This document shows positions 1 through 12,600 of a DNA stretch of 64,000 bases, one piece after another. The stretch is taken from positions 125,072 through 189,071 of the forward strand of contig WMCF01000081.1 of assembly GCA_009792885.1 (NCBI GenBank). The letters run 5' to 3'. The DNA comes from Eremophila alpestris peregrina (taxonomy: Eukaryota; Chordata; Aves; Passeriformes; Alaudidae). Made by a program: the position numbers and the translations under genes. The notes beneath the pieces are model-generated. The model ran no database searches, had not been told where the DNA came from, and worked only from the letters and a program-made list of their open reading frames with translations. Numbering within the stretch: position 1 is the stretch's first letter; every line of letters starts with the position of its first letter.

Positions 1-3000
1 TGCACCTCGAGGTTTCGCCACTCTGTTTCTGAAACACCTATGAGCTTAGAACAAACAAAACAAATGGACAAAACTAGGTTAGCCCCTCACCTTCTGCTTA
101 CCTGCTAAGCCTAATTTCTCACCTCTGCTTTTTTGTTAACTCATTAGTCATCTTTAATATTTGTTGACTTAAAATGAAAACAAAAAGGAATAAAAGTTCG
201 CATTAGACTTTTGTTATCATGGACGCCTTAGCGGCAGCTGGAGAAATACAAACCTTTCTTGATGGCATGATGTATTGCAAGAGAGAACACTATCACAGAA
301 GTAAACAAAATTTGAGCAACTGGTTTAGATTTGTGTCTTCTATTACCCTGGGTAAATTAGTATAGCTTAAAAAAATAGAATTATACTGATAAGAGAATTT
401 TCTCTTTAGAGCTTTCCGTATTTTTGAAGCAACACCAGATCTGCTTTGTCTTGTATTTAGTTGCTAATGGACCTATAACCTCTTTACAGCAGGTAAGGCC
501 ACTGCTACATGTATCCTACATCAGCCCTACTACAGGGAATAGGACAGCACTATGCAAGAATAACTCAATACCTGCTGCACTTCCCTGCAGCCAGGCTCAG
601 GAAGCTCTTTTCCTTTATGATGTGCAAAGAGAACAAAGCATAATGAATACTTTGAGATCAGCCTATTTAGGGTAGGCTTCCTAAAAAGAGATGGAATAAC
701 TAGGCATTAATCTTACTTATTTCACTTCTCTAGGGGAAAAAAAGTAAACTCTTTAAATCGGTAAAACATCTGCCACAAACTGAAACAGAATATCATAAGA
801 CTGTTGGTCTCATTGATAATTTTATAATTTGCATTGTCCATGCCTTTCTGTAATAGTAGGATAATTTGTACAGAATTACAAATTGTAATTATTTATGAAA
901 TTGGATAGATGTGAGAAACAGCTTTTGGAATGTCATAATATGAACTGGTGAAACCATGACCTCCGTAGCCAATGAATCTCTTGCAAACAACAAAAGAAGC
1001 AGAAACTCTTAAAAGGGAACTCCAAAGGAATTTCATATTACTGCAGACAGATGCCCAGTGAGACAACAAGTGTGTAAGACAGGTCAAACATTATGTACTG
1101 ACTGATTACACAGCTACTGAAACTCCTACTGCATTCTTTAATTTCACTAAATGTGAGAAGAAAACAAACTATATTGCTGAAGTCAGAGAACTAAAACAGA
1201 GATGAATTGAAGAGATTAAAAATGAGGCAGTAAATAAAATGAGATGCTGCTCAAGAAACGGAGTGGGAACACCCTGATGGGCAAACACTGATATACATAC
1301 ATATATAATTCAGAAAAGGGATGGAGAAACCAGGCACAAAGTAACCTGGATGGGAATGATGAAGACTGGTTTACCAGAAGAAATTTCCAAAGATAAATAT
1401 TTAGTGTTTTGTATACACACAGGAAAGGTCCATCACAGGGAGTTTAGGTAGTTTCACACACTGTAAGATAGGATTAGGATATTCTAAACAAGTTCCTTGA
1501 TAAACATATAATGAAGAAATGCATATCCAAGGGAAGTCAGCAAGGCTTTCTTTTTGTGTGCATGTGAAACTCAACATGAACAAAAAGAAAGTGAGAAAGT
1601 ATCCTGGAAGGAATTATCCTGTTTCAAATCCTCATTCTTCTTATTATAAAAAGAAATTTGGAAGGTTTTTGAAAAAGCCCTTTGAAAGTCTTACCTCCAA
1701 AATCATTAGTGCCTGCCCTTTTTTTTTCTTTTTCTTTTTTTTTTTTTTTTTGTCAGCAGGATGGATTTACAGCAATAATCTGAAAGTTTTTTCTGACAGA
1801 TTATAAATTCTTCCAAGATCATATCTTTGGTAGACACACATCAACTGTAAATTGGCTTAAAACATACGCACACACACATGCCACTTTTGACTGCATCTAC
1901 TGTATTTCTGAATTCCAGCTAGCCTTGGGAGATACACAGGATCAAATCCTGCAGTGTACAGGCCTGCCAAAGGAAGCCAAACTGATCTCACTTGGCTAAT
2001 GAATGCCTAAATCCAAAAAATGAGAGGCAGCTGAATGTCTAGAGCAGCTTAAGCCACACAATACCCAGAGTGACTACAACAGCAAATGTAAGAAATGTGC
2101 AACCACCTGTTCTACAGAACACTTTCTTTCTGTACTCTCCAAATAAATGGATCAAGTACTCTCTACTTAACAGTACTACAAAGCATGCAAAAAAAGACTG
2201 ATCTTGTAAAATGATGAACTTTAGGAACTGCAACTGACAGCATCTGTCATTAATTATTCTAAATTCTTATCCCTTGGACTAAAATTTTGTTAGCAATATG
2301 AAAGGGACATAATGCTTTAGGTCAAACTAATCTCTCTTTATCTCCTTGGTCTAAATAAAGCTACAGAAGAGCTTAAATGTATGACAAAATATAGCAAAAT
2401 ATGTACAGTGCCATGTTCTTAAGTACACTTTGCACTACATCAACAATGATCATTATTTTCAGTGGGGGAAAACGTAAATCCTGGAAATGTGATTTTTAAA
2501 CAAGAATACGTAAACTGCAGTTTGTGCTCAGCCTCTACATATTGCACATCAAAGTTGACAGAGAGATACACAGCCTTGAGACTGAGTTTAGGCAGATCTG
2601 CTGTTATGATAGCAATAATTTTGGACTTACATTTTTTGGTCTCTGAATTATCAGTGTAATTAAACTCACACAAATTAGTTTGGAAAGGGATTTTCCAGAA
2701 AGCTTTCTGGGGGAACATGTGGCTGATCATTTGTACTTAGGTCACTAAATATGTGGATCACAGAAACACCTAACAATTCAGCAGTCTACCATAATAAAAG
2801 TCTACAAATGTCATTACTGTAACACAAGTTCATGGGTTTTTTAGGAATTAATAACCCATAAATCTGTTACAGTAGCAAGCAATTGCTCAAGTAACAAGTA
2901 ACTGCTCAAGCAATCAGAGCTTTTTGTGACAAATGTTAACGATGGCCTGCACAAAGATTATGGGTAACTCTAAGGAAAGCCTAATTAGAAAGTTCTTTCC

Positions 3001-6000
3001 CCTCTCCCCCCATTTACGAGGAATGTGCAAATCCCATTGAAATAGGAGCTATGACAAATGCAGTGATCAAGATTTAGGCAAAACCAGTTTGTATGTAAAA
3101 GGGCTAAATTAACCTACTGCTCTTCATCAGCAAAATTGGCACAACATGTAACTTGTAGTATTGCTTCACAAATGGGCTCGTGATGACTTCAGGAAATAAG
3201 TATTATTTTAATATAGGTGTCATATTTGAGTGAACACATTATTTTCTGTTAAATACAAAGGGGTGTAGTTGGTATCTGTCTGTTTAATACAGTGTTACAC
3301 ATTGTCACAGTTTCAGGGTATAAGGGCAGACCATAAACAATAAACATTTGGTAAAATCCCCATATAAGTAGGGACTAAAACCAAAATGTAAATGGAAGCC
3401 CCAGAAAGCTCCTACTTTCCACACCTGTACTGAATCTGGATGCAGAGACCAAGAAGGGCTGAAAGCCACCTTCCCCTTGCCTTTTTCCCATAGACTGAAA
3501 CATTTTTGCTCCCCACCGTGTCCAGGAGCAGCCATGGGACAGCAGTGGAGTGAGGTTTGGTCACAGGGAGTACAGAAAACCTCCTCAAGTCTGGCTTCTG
3601 AGGGTAAAGTGCTGCTCCACTGCAGCTGCTTTACACGTCTGGAAAATATCAAGTGATCTCAGTAGAGCAGGGCTCTTTCATATCTGAGGAGTATTTAACA
3701 TGACTGTGTTCCAGCCTGATCAAAGCTCGGTTTTATCATGAGGAAAATCTTTGTAGTTGTCCTTTTCTCTGGTTCTGAAGAGTAAATCATAACTTAAACA
3801 CCTGTAACTCTTTAGGTTACCTGCAAGAAGAACAAAAATGCATTCCAGGAAAATGTGGTATGTGGTTATAATAAATTAAAATCTTTATTCTTATTTAAAT
3901 TGATTTATCTTAATTATAGTTTCAAGCCATTATTAAGTGCATAGGTCCCTTTTACTTTGAATGTGATTTGTTCTTTTCTACAATTTGTTTCAAAATTTAG
4001 CTATCTGTTTAAAATACATTTCCAAGGAAAAAAACAATATGAAACTCCTCCAGTGTGACAGGAAAGTCCCTCAGAGCCTCTTGGTTTAGAGGGAATTAAA
4101 CTGACAGAGCATTTTAGAATTCAAGCAACAGGAAGTAATTGTTTCTACCTTCTTCAAACTTGTTCCTGACTTTTCAAAAGAGAAAATGAATACATATTTT
4201 TAGTCTAAAATACATAACATAACTCTATTTTTTTCAAACTCTTGAAAGAGCACTTTAGTTCTCAAAACTCAAATGAACTTGGGCCTCACGTGTTCATTCA
4301 TTTGACCTCTAGAAAGGAAATATGATTCACACTAGTCCTCTATCCTACAAAGTCTTGCACTAGCAGGACACATTGAATACTATCAGTAAAGAAAACTAAA
4401 AAAATATGGAAATCAACAGCTCACAATGAGGAAAATAAAAAGAAAAAAACATACTGGAAGTTATTTCACCCACTCAAATATTTTTCGTGTCTTTAAAACT
4501 TGTAAATGCTTTTTTGCATTTATCAAGATAAATCTACATGTACTTAGAGTCTTGATGAAACTCTGCAGCTTGATATGCTCCTGGAAGATTTGGGGGTGTG
4601 GTAGGAATAAATCAGGAAGTAATTTAAGGTATAAAAATTTAAAAATACCTTTTTAAGGAATCAAACTACTTTCTGAAGAAAGGTTTTGTTTTTCAACTCA
4701 GTTCTGAACTAAAGGGAAACTTTCTGAGGTATGATTTAATTACAAGTATTAGCTTTCTAGGGAATGAGCAGCCTTTGGGAACAACACTCTCCACAGAAAA
4801 CCTTGGCTCTCACATTTCACCAGAGGGCTGGGAGGCCACGATTATGCCTCTTCAGCTTTTTGGTTCTTTGGGCTTTTCTCTGTCCTGAAGTTGAAAGTAG
4901 ACATTAAAGAGTAAAGTACTGATTCACTCACTTAAATTCTACTGCAAGACCATAACTGCAGTTTCTCATACATTTTGTCTTCAATATCCATCCCATTTTC
5001 ACTCACAGATTTTTTAATTTCTTGACTGTCAACTGTCTTTACCTCCAGCAAGCAGTACTAAAATCTGGCTTTCTGTCACTGTGAAATATTGATCTCATAC
5101 TTATGACCTGTAAAATACTTTATGTATAATGGCCATCACTATGCCCACAATATTCATCATGTATTCTGTTTGAGCATCTATTAATCAATTTTAAAAAACA
5201 ATAATTTAGAATATTTATAAGATCTTGATGGCTCATCTTCAAGATGTGCGATCCAAGGTAACAGAAAACTTTACTTCTTATTTATATTCATTTTTCCACT
5301 ACAAAATTAATGAAAATTCACTATGATTAGTGACCTGGGCTTTTGTTAGAACCCTTATCTTCATAAGCAGTTTTTTTTTTTGTCTTGATTCTTCTTTTAA
5401 TGGCCAGTCTCTCAAGATTTTCTGCTTTTGTGAGTTTGTTGTTGTTCTTTTGGTTTAGTGGATTTTTCTTTTTTTTACACATTGAAGGAATTCTTCTGCT
5501 CATTCCTCCTCTACAATATTTGCTTTATTATGTGTCATGGGGAGACATTCCATGATCTTGAGTGATTATTTTCAAATGCCCATATGACAAACATTGTTTT
5601 TACTTGAATATCTCTGAGAGGTCCATCTCACTATTCTTTATGAATGAATTACATAACTGATGTGTTCAGATTTTGCAATTTTCCCTCATAAAGCCCTTCT
5701 GTGATACAGAAATATTATTGGCATTTTACAATGGAACAAAAAACGAATCAGCTTATTAAGGTATCTAAATGCTTAAGGATGCCTTTTGGGATTTTCAAGG
5801 TTGCTCTGACATATAACTTATTGAACTAATTGATGATTTTTCACTAAATGCCTAATTTGAATTTTTAGTTTTCTGAAAAGCTTTAAAATCTGACTCACTC
5901 ATGTCACCCATGAAATCCATTGAATGAGCATGTTAAACTCAGATCTCATTAGCCCTTACACTTGTGCTTGAAACACGTGCAGCACTCCCCACAACAGGGG

Positions 6001-8430
6001 AAAACTGCTGAAATATACTGAAAAACTGAAAAATAAAGATGTGGCACACACCACAAGCATCCAGTCCCCTCCTGCCTTGAGTCACACAGACCTCAGGGAG
6101 CCACACAGCCAAGTGCATCAGATGCCAGGCAAGAGAGGAGTGGATCTCCAGGGATCTGGCTGCTCCCTGCTGGGACCGAGGGGCGCCAGGAGGCTGAGCT
6201 TGGACACAAACGCTGGCACCAGGCTCAGCAGCCCCTCAGCTCCCTCCCTCCCTCGGTCAGGGGGGAGTTTTTCTAGTAAGTCCTGACAGGGGTCAGAGCC
6301 AACATCCATGAATGGCTTCAGCCAAAGGTGCTGAACAACTGTCTGTACCCACCATGTCACTGGGTTTAGGCAAATGGCCACTTTATTTCAGAAACACTTT
6401 TCAAAGCATGTCCCCACTCATTAATTCCTGTACAATACCTAGTCATGTACCTCATCACATACTTAATCACACACTTTTCTCCACTCTGATGCTGTAGATC
6501 TTTTTAGATTCCTCTTTTGGGTGGCCTAAGTTACTCAGTCTGACAAAAGAACGTCACCTTCACACCTCGGGGGGACAGGAAGCCTGAACAAGGCCAGCTT
6601 GATCTGTTCCCAGGTCTGACAAGGAGACGCTGTCCTTCAGCGCCACTTTTCTTCACATGCCTGTTTAGGCCTCTAGCGGCTGGAAAGGGAATGGATCAGC
6701 TATCAGGGCTTTTTAAGGCCGTTTTGCCCTTGTTAAGTCAATGACACTCACTACATAAAGCAAGCCGGGTTTGCTCAGTGTATTTACTGCCCTTTCACTG
6801 TGAGTCGTATTGCTTCATTTTGGAAGTCATGTGCACTGTCTTCTTAGAGACCACAGCACCACAACTAAGGACCAGCTAAACAAACCATGTGGACAGCCAT
6901 ACTGGGAAAATAAATATATTTTAATCAAAGAAATATGAGATTAGGTGAATTAACAAATTTGTGACATGACTACCTCACAGAAGTATTTTCCAGGTGAGGG
7001 TTTATGGGTAACACGTTGCCTGCTAGACCCTCTGAGACTGGCTGCAGCTACAAAAAAATAAAAATGTTCAGATTGAGGCCAATGGGAAGCTGCTGCCAGC
7101 AGCACAATTGCTCACTGTTGTTGCATATTGGCTGGCAAAGGTTAGGGACTGCTGCTCTGTGTAATCGAGCAGGTTTGCAACAACACCGGAAGGCTGTTGT
7201 ATAATAACAGCTCAAGCAAAACAGGTAGAAATAACCACACCTTTTTTTTCTTTTTCCTTCCCCCCCCCCCATCTTTAGGTAGAGGTGATAAATTTTTACT
7301 GAGCACACCATGTTTTAAAATCACTCCCAAACAGATGCCAGGCACTCTTTTTGCCCGAGGCAGATTTAAAAAAAAAAAAAAAGCAGGTAGCTTCTGAAAG
7401 AAATCTGAAAAGCTGTTATCCAAGTGGTGGAGGTTAAAGTCTCCATACGCATTTCAAGTAGTTTCATACCCAAAGTGAGCACTGATTTAAGCAGATGGCT
7501 TTGGAATCATGACCTGATACTCAAATATGTGACTGATCCTTTCGTAAATGAAGATTACAGAAAATCACAGGTGTCTGTCATACAAATTACTGCTTAAATA
7601 TGAACAAAGTAATTAAATCTGCCTATACGAAGCAAACAATTACATTTGCCTACTTTTAAAGAATCCCTATCAAACATTGCATGAATCACTCTAATTTGAA
7701 TATTTTAAGTAGTGAAAAGCCAGAATGGCTGCAAATAGCTTTGGATACAAGCAAAGGGAATGATGGAAAATTCCTTATTCATTTATTGTGACAGCACATC
7801 TTCTTCCTCCGTTGAGCATTTTTTACTTTTACTTGTCTTCTCCAGGCCTTCAGCATATCCAAGGATTTGTCAGGAAATTGCACCCTGAGTGTTACTTCAG
7901 GCTACCAAATTATGGAAAAGTATTTAAGAACAGAGTGTCATTAGACTGCCCTATGCTAAATGGACTGATCTATTTCAGAGAATAGTGAAGCAATAAATAC
8001 CGTGCTGTGATGACTGGCTGATCTAACAGCAAGGCTTCCCAGTACTGCAAATGTTTATCAACTTCTGTCTTAGCTCACTGTATTTCTCCTCATACTAAGC
8101 AAACTCAACTTGATGATATAAAAATAAATACAATAAGCTCCTACTCTAAACTGCAATGTGCCTTTCCCTTGCATTCAGAGACAGATCCTCAATCTTTTCA
8201 CATTTTTGTGCAGCTGGAGCTCAGCTTCCTTATGAAAAAGCTTCCTTAAGTTAAAGTTTTAAAGTAAGAGTGTTATGCCACGATGCGGAAACCATAATCC
8301 TGACAAACACACAGAAACCAACGCAGTGTACATCCGGTGAGACCTACAGCCCCCATATCTGCTACAGAAATGCGAGGAATAGTCTTTTTAGCTTGCGACA
8401 TACAGAACAGGGGAGTTGGGTTATACCGCG
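1..8430. other. AT-rich non-coding region, probably intronic to the minus-strand gene
   Basis: No exon, RNA gene or full-length mobile element was recognised on either strand. Open frames are short, lack family-like composition and are consistent with chance. The stretch lies downstream of the minus-strand exon at 8917-9064, so it most likely belongs to that gene's first intron or introns; this is inference. Simple-sequence tracts include a T-rich run near 1719-1751, a C run near 7260 and an A run near 7366-7382. A somewhat GC-richer patch at about 6040-6300 has no recognisable coding content. Confidence 0.6.
1719..1751. repeat. T-rich homopolymer tract
   Basis: A nearly pure T run of about 33 bases interrupted by single C bases. 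It could be a simple repeat or the poly(A) tail of an old minus-strand retroposed copy; no retroposon body was recognised beside it. Confidence 0.8.
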
Positions 8431-8439
8431 TTCCAGTTA

Positions 8440-9650
8440 AACCGAGCTCCGAAGCGCCAGGGCGCTTTACCCCGAGTGTAAAGGGAGGGCCAGGGGAGCA
8501 GCGGAGCAGCCCCGGGCACTGCAGCAGAGCGGCGGTAGCCCCGGGCGGGCAGAGCCCGCGCAAAGTTGCGCGCCCGCCCCCGGCGCTACCACACCCGCCG
8601 CGGGCTGGGAGAGCGCTGCGGGCTCGGGCTTTGCATCTCCCACAGCGCCGGCGGCTAAAATCGAGCCTGGCGGCACCGAGCCCGGAATGCCGTCCTCCTC
8701 CGGCCGCGCCGAGCGAACCCCCGCAGCCCCGGAGCATCCCCCCGCCACCTCCTTCCCTGCGCGGCCGCCCGCGGCCGGGCCGTCCCCGCCGCGCCGGCAG
8801 GCCTCTCCCCGCGGCTCCCGGCCGCCCGGGGATGCTCGGGGGAACTCGCCCTCCTCCCGCAGCCGGGGCCGGAGGGAGGCCGCTGGTGCCCGCGCTCCCG
8901 AGGGCGGCAGCCGTACCTGAGTCGCTGAGGCGGGGCCGGGCTCTGTCCCGCAGGTAGTAGATGAAATCCCGGCAGTTCTCGTTCTCCACCGCCCCGACGG
9001 AGCACAGCTCGGCCAGCAGCTGCAGCGCTTTCTGGCAGATCTCGTCCTCCCTGTCGCCGGGCATCGCCCCGCAGCATCCTTGGGAACGAAGCTGAGTCCT
9101 GCGGTCAGGCGCCGCGCCGCTGCCCGCCGCCCGCCTGCGGCCGCCGCGCCGCCGCCCTCATCCTCCTGAGCCGGCGGCGCCCGCCGGGCCGGGTCGGGCC
9201 GGGCGGGCCGGGCCCCGCCGCTCCCCCCGGTGCCGCGGCCGGGGGCGCTCGGGGGTCCCACCAGTTGAACGCGAGGGCGGGGAGCGCCGGCGCCGCGGCC
9301 GCCCAGCCGCGCTGGCGCAGCGCTGCCGATGGGGGAGCGGGCGGGGGCCGCCGCGCCCCTCTCCGCCCCGGGGTAGGACTGCCCCGCGGCCCCGAGCGCA
9401 CACGCCCGGAAACTTCAGAGGCGGCGCAGGGGCTGGCGGAGCGCGAAGCTGGGCGCGGATCCTGAGGGACAGCGCCCCGACCCCCGCCTCCCCACGGCGG
9501 CCAGGCCCGGCCCTCCGTCGGCCCGTCCCGGGTCGTGTGCCCTTGTGCCTCGGTGTCCGCTCCTGCTCGGGAGCGATCCCGTTCGCTCGGCTCTGTGCGA
9601 ATGCCTCGCTATCCGGAACGCGCGCCCTCGCAGTCGGGAGATATACCCCG
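8440..9650. promoter_or_regulatory. CpG island promoter of the minus-strand gene
   Basis: GC content and CpG density rise abruptly at about 8440 and fall after about 9650, against AT-rich flanks. GGGCGG-type GC boxes occur on both strands, for example near 8541 and 9271, and no TATA box stands out, as is typical of CpG-island promoters. The island covers the first coding exon at 8917-9064, so transcription most likely starts between about 9080 and 9500 and runs leftward. Such islands are often bidirectional. The plus-strand frames rightward from here look like GC-rich chance frames, so a divergent transcript is possible but unsupported. Confidence 0.8.
8917..9064 (-). CDS. First coding exon of an unrecognised vertebrate gene (49 codons plus one base)
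   Basis: I do not recognise the protein. The minus strand reads from an ATG at 9064 for 49 codons, beginning MPGDREDEICQKALQLLAEL, to a canonical donor CAG|GTACGG whose last exonic base is 8917 (phase 1). The segment has natural protein composition, with an acidic N-terminus, then a helical stretch rich in Leu/Ala, Cys at residues 10, 21 and 31, and an aromatic/basic patch (FIYYLRDRARPRL) near residues 34-46. After the donor the open frame turns into Gly/Ala/Arg/Pro-rich sequence typical of translated CpG island, which supports ending the exon there. The helical character could fit the start of an alpha-helical repeat or adaptor protein, but that is speculation. Downstream exons should lie to the left and were not recognised within the window. 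A second, out-of-frame ATG lies 13 bases upstream at 9077. Confidence 0.7.
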
Positions 9651-12600
9651 GGCGGAACGGCGATCTTCATTCATCGGATTCGTATGGACGGGTTAAAAAG
9701 AGTTAAAGCACGGCTGAGAAAGCTCATTCACCTGAGACCCAGCCATAGCTGTAGGGGAGGGCAGTACAGCCTTCTCGGAGGAGGTGGGGGCTGAGGCGAT
9801 GTCTGCCATTAGGCATGTTTATCCTGACAAGTAGATTTGTAAGGTGCTGCTTCGCTTTCTGGGTTTGTAGGCTGGGAGGCTGGTGGGTGTCATGAGGGGA
9901 AAAACTGAGAACTGGCTGCTCCATTTAACTTCATTCCCCCCCCCCCCTTCTCCCTTTTATAATAGTTTAGGCAAATATCAAAGGCCACGGTAAGCTCAGA
10001 AAGTTCAGACTTATGTGGATGTTCAGCCTCCTGTTTTAAGACTGCTGATAACGGTTCTAGAAATAGCGTCATCTTCTAGTCGAAGCTTTTTTTCTTCTTA
10101 AAGAAAAAAGTATATCATTGGAATGAGATGCATTTTAGGAAAGGAGAGGGTATTAATAAGAAAAGTTGTTTACTAATATAACCTTCCTCCTAGTGCTTTG
10201 CCAACATTGCTTCATTGCTTATGTCTGAAAGGCATTCCACGCTCCACCCCCCCTTTTTAATAGAAAAATGATCTCTGTAAGACACGATTGTGTCCCAAGC
10301 CAGGCATGATTCCACCAGTAATCAGGTGACTCACTCAGGCTGGCTTGTCGTTGTTAAGAATTAATAATAGATAATAAAATAGTGTGTAGCTGTTACAGAT
10401 ATTACCACTTGTAATAGTATTTTTTAGGGCAAAAGATTTTGATGACAGTGTATGTTTTCACATCTAATCATGTGCAACTCTACTAGTCTCAATAAATGCC
10501 ATACAAATACTCATCTTGGTGCTGGAAAAACCAATGTCATTTGCTTGTTTCTCCAAGCACGCAGGGAGAATGACAATTCGTTAGAGGTACTGTCAGTCAC
10601 AGCTCTTTCTCTGAAACTAAGGATCAGGCTTCAGCAGTCCTGCTGCTTAACCTACTGCAGTGCAGAAGAGATAGATTTTTAAAAGAACTTGGTAGAGCTA
10701 GAGGTACCTAGGTGTTTTAGGGAAAAGCAAGTTCAAGAGGGCTATCAAATATTCATATGTATATAAACTCTCTGGAGGCAGAAACTTTCTAATCTGTAAT
10801 ACAAAATCAAGTCCAGGCAAATGCTGGTGATACGACCAAGAGGAGGGAGAACAGAGGAGCTACCAAAGACCACTGACAAAGCTATCTGTAAAGTACAAAG
10901 TCCAGTGATCATGTGTGACCACATTTTGAATTACTGTATACAATCTGACTAAATTTTTTCTATTATTTTACATATTTTTTTGGCTATAACTTGGTAATTT
11001 TCCACTGACCAAGATGGCTGTGTTGTTCTATTACTTGACCTCTGTCCAGGACAGACAAATATATCAACTGCAAAGTGATATTAATGCATTTACCAGAGTG
11101 TGGTTTCTATCCTGTGGGACCACAACCTCATTGCTAGCTTGGGATTTGGGCTTGCTGCAGAGTGAACTCTGGACAGCCTGATGAGAAAGCAGTAATTTCT
11201 TTATCCTTCTCCTATAACTAAAGTCTTGCTTTCTTTTTTTTTTTTTTTTTTTTTTTCAAATAGCAATTTGAAGGTGCTGAGATGTTTGTAATACAGGTGC
11301 TTGGAGATGGAAATTTTTCAGTCTGGTGGAGGAGAAAAACTATTTGGGCAGCACTGCTTGTAAACAAAGGCATCTATTCTCCAAAGCTCTGAGCTCTAAG
11401 TGCACCATGTGAGCAAATGCCCATGTCTCTGGAGATCACAGCAGTAAATGTAATCAGCTGTGTCTCAATGCAAATGCAACATTTCCTTCCTGATCTTGCC
11501 TGTGAGAGCCAGGTTATATCTGCCATTTTGTTATCATTGATTGCATGTTTGTCTTCTTGCAGGCACTTGTAGTTTACTCCTGAGTCAGCAGCAGATTTCC
11601 CCAGTTACAGTTAGAGGGGACCCTGTTACATTTGAGATCCCCAGTGAATGCTGCACTAATTAGCTGTGGTTCTAGAAGGCCATTGAACGATGGAGTGGGA
11701 TGCTCTTAGTAACCTTATCCTGAGAGTTACAATCTACACTGACCACAGTAAGTCTTTTTTTCTGTTTAGCTCAGAGCTGCCCTCACACAATAAAGTGTAC
11801 TCAGAAGTTAGAAGAAAATCCCCAAGCCTGCTACACACAGAGTCAGAATAAGTTTAAATGTTTGACCTACAACAGTTTTGTCATCATCAATTTGTATTTC
11901 TTTTCTTGGAATAAAGCTTTTCCCCAGTGTTCTGGCAGCAACACAAGGATTGCTGGCAATGAAATCACCTTCAAAGCTGAGGCATTCATGAAACAAATGC
12001 ATTTTTGGAAGCAAGTAAGGCAGCTTGCATCAGAATTTTCATTATGGCTATGCTGCAACCAGAACTTATCAAGTATTTGTGTTGAGTATTTATAATAGCT
12101 TGACTTATATTTGCCCATTTGGGCACAGCTCATCATGGGAGTACCTTTTTCTTAAAAAAAAAGGGAGGAAGAGGGGCCAGGGATATTTCAGGAAGTCAAA
12201 AAAACACATAGAGCAACTAGGTCACTAATGGAGCACAACAAACAAGTTGGGTTTTCTTTTCACCCCATGTGAATCTGGAGTTTAATAGGAGAACAAAATT
12301 ACTGAAAACAAGGAGAATATTGCTGTGGTTAAAGGAGGCCATTTCACCAAAGGCAGTCACCTATAGTCCAGGCTAGAGAAGGGAAATGCCATTGTAGGCT
12401 CAAGAATTGATACATCTATCAAAAATCTTTCTGTTATTAGCTGTGCCAGACCTTCTGCCTCACTCGCCCTCTTACATACAGTTTTCCTTCAATTCTTAGT
12501 GGATGAATCTTCTGCTGCTGCAAAGTTGAAAATGCTTAGGCAAAAATACAAGAAATGGAAATCTGAATAACTACAACTAGGGTCTTTTTTTAAGATTATG

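Noticed and set aside
8655..9261. Several overlapping Arg/Gly/Ala/Pro-rich frames in the CpG island, both strands
   Set aside because: They are shadow frames of GC-rich DNA; only the 8917-9064 frame has natural composition and a splice donor.
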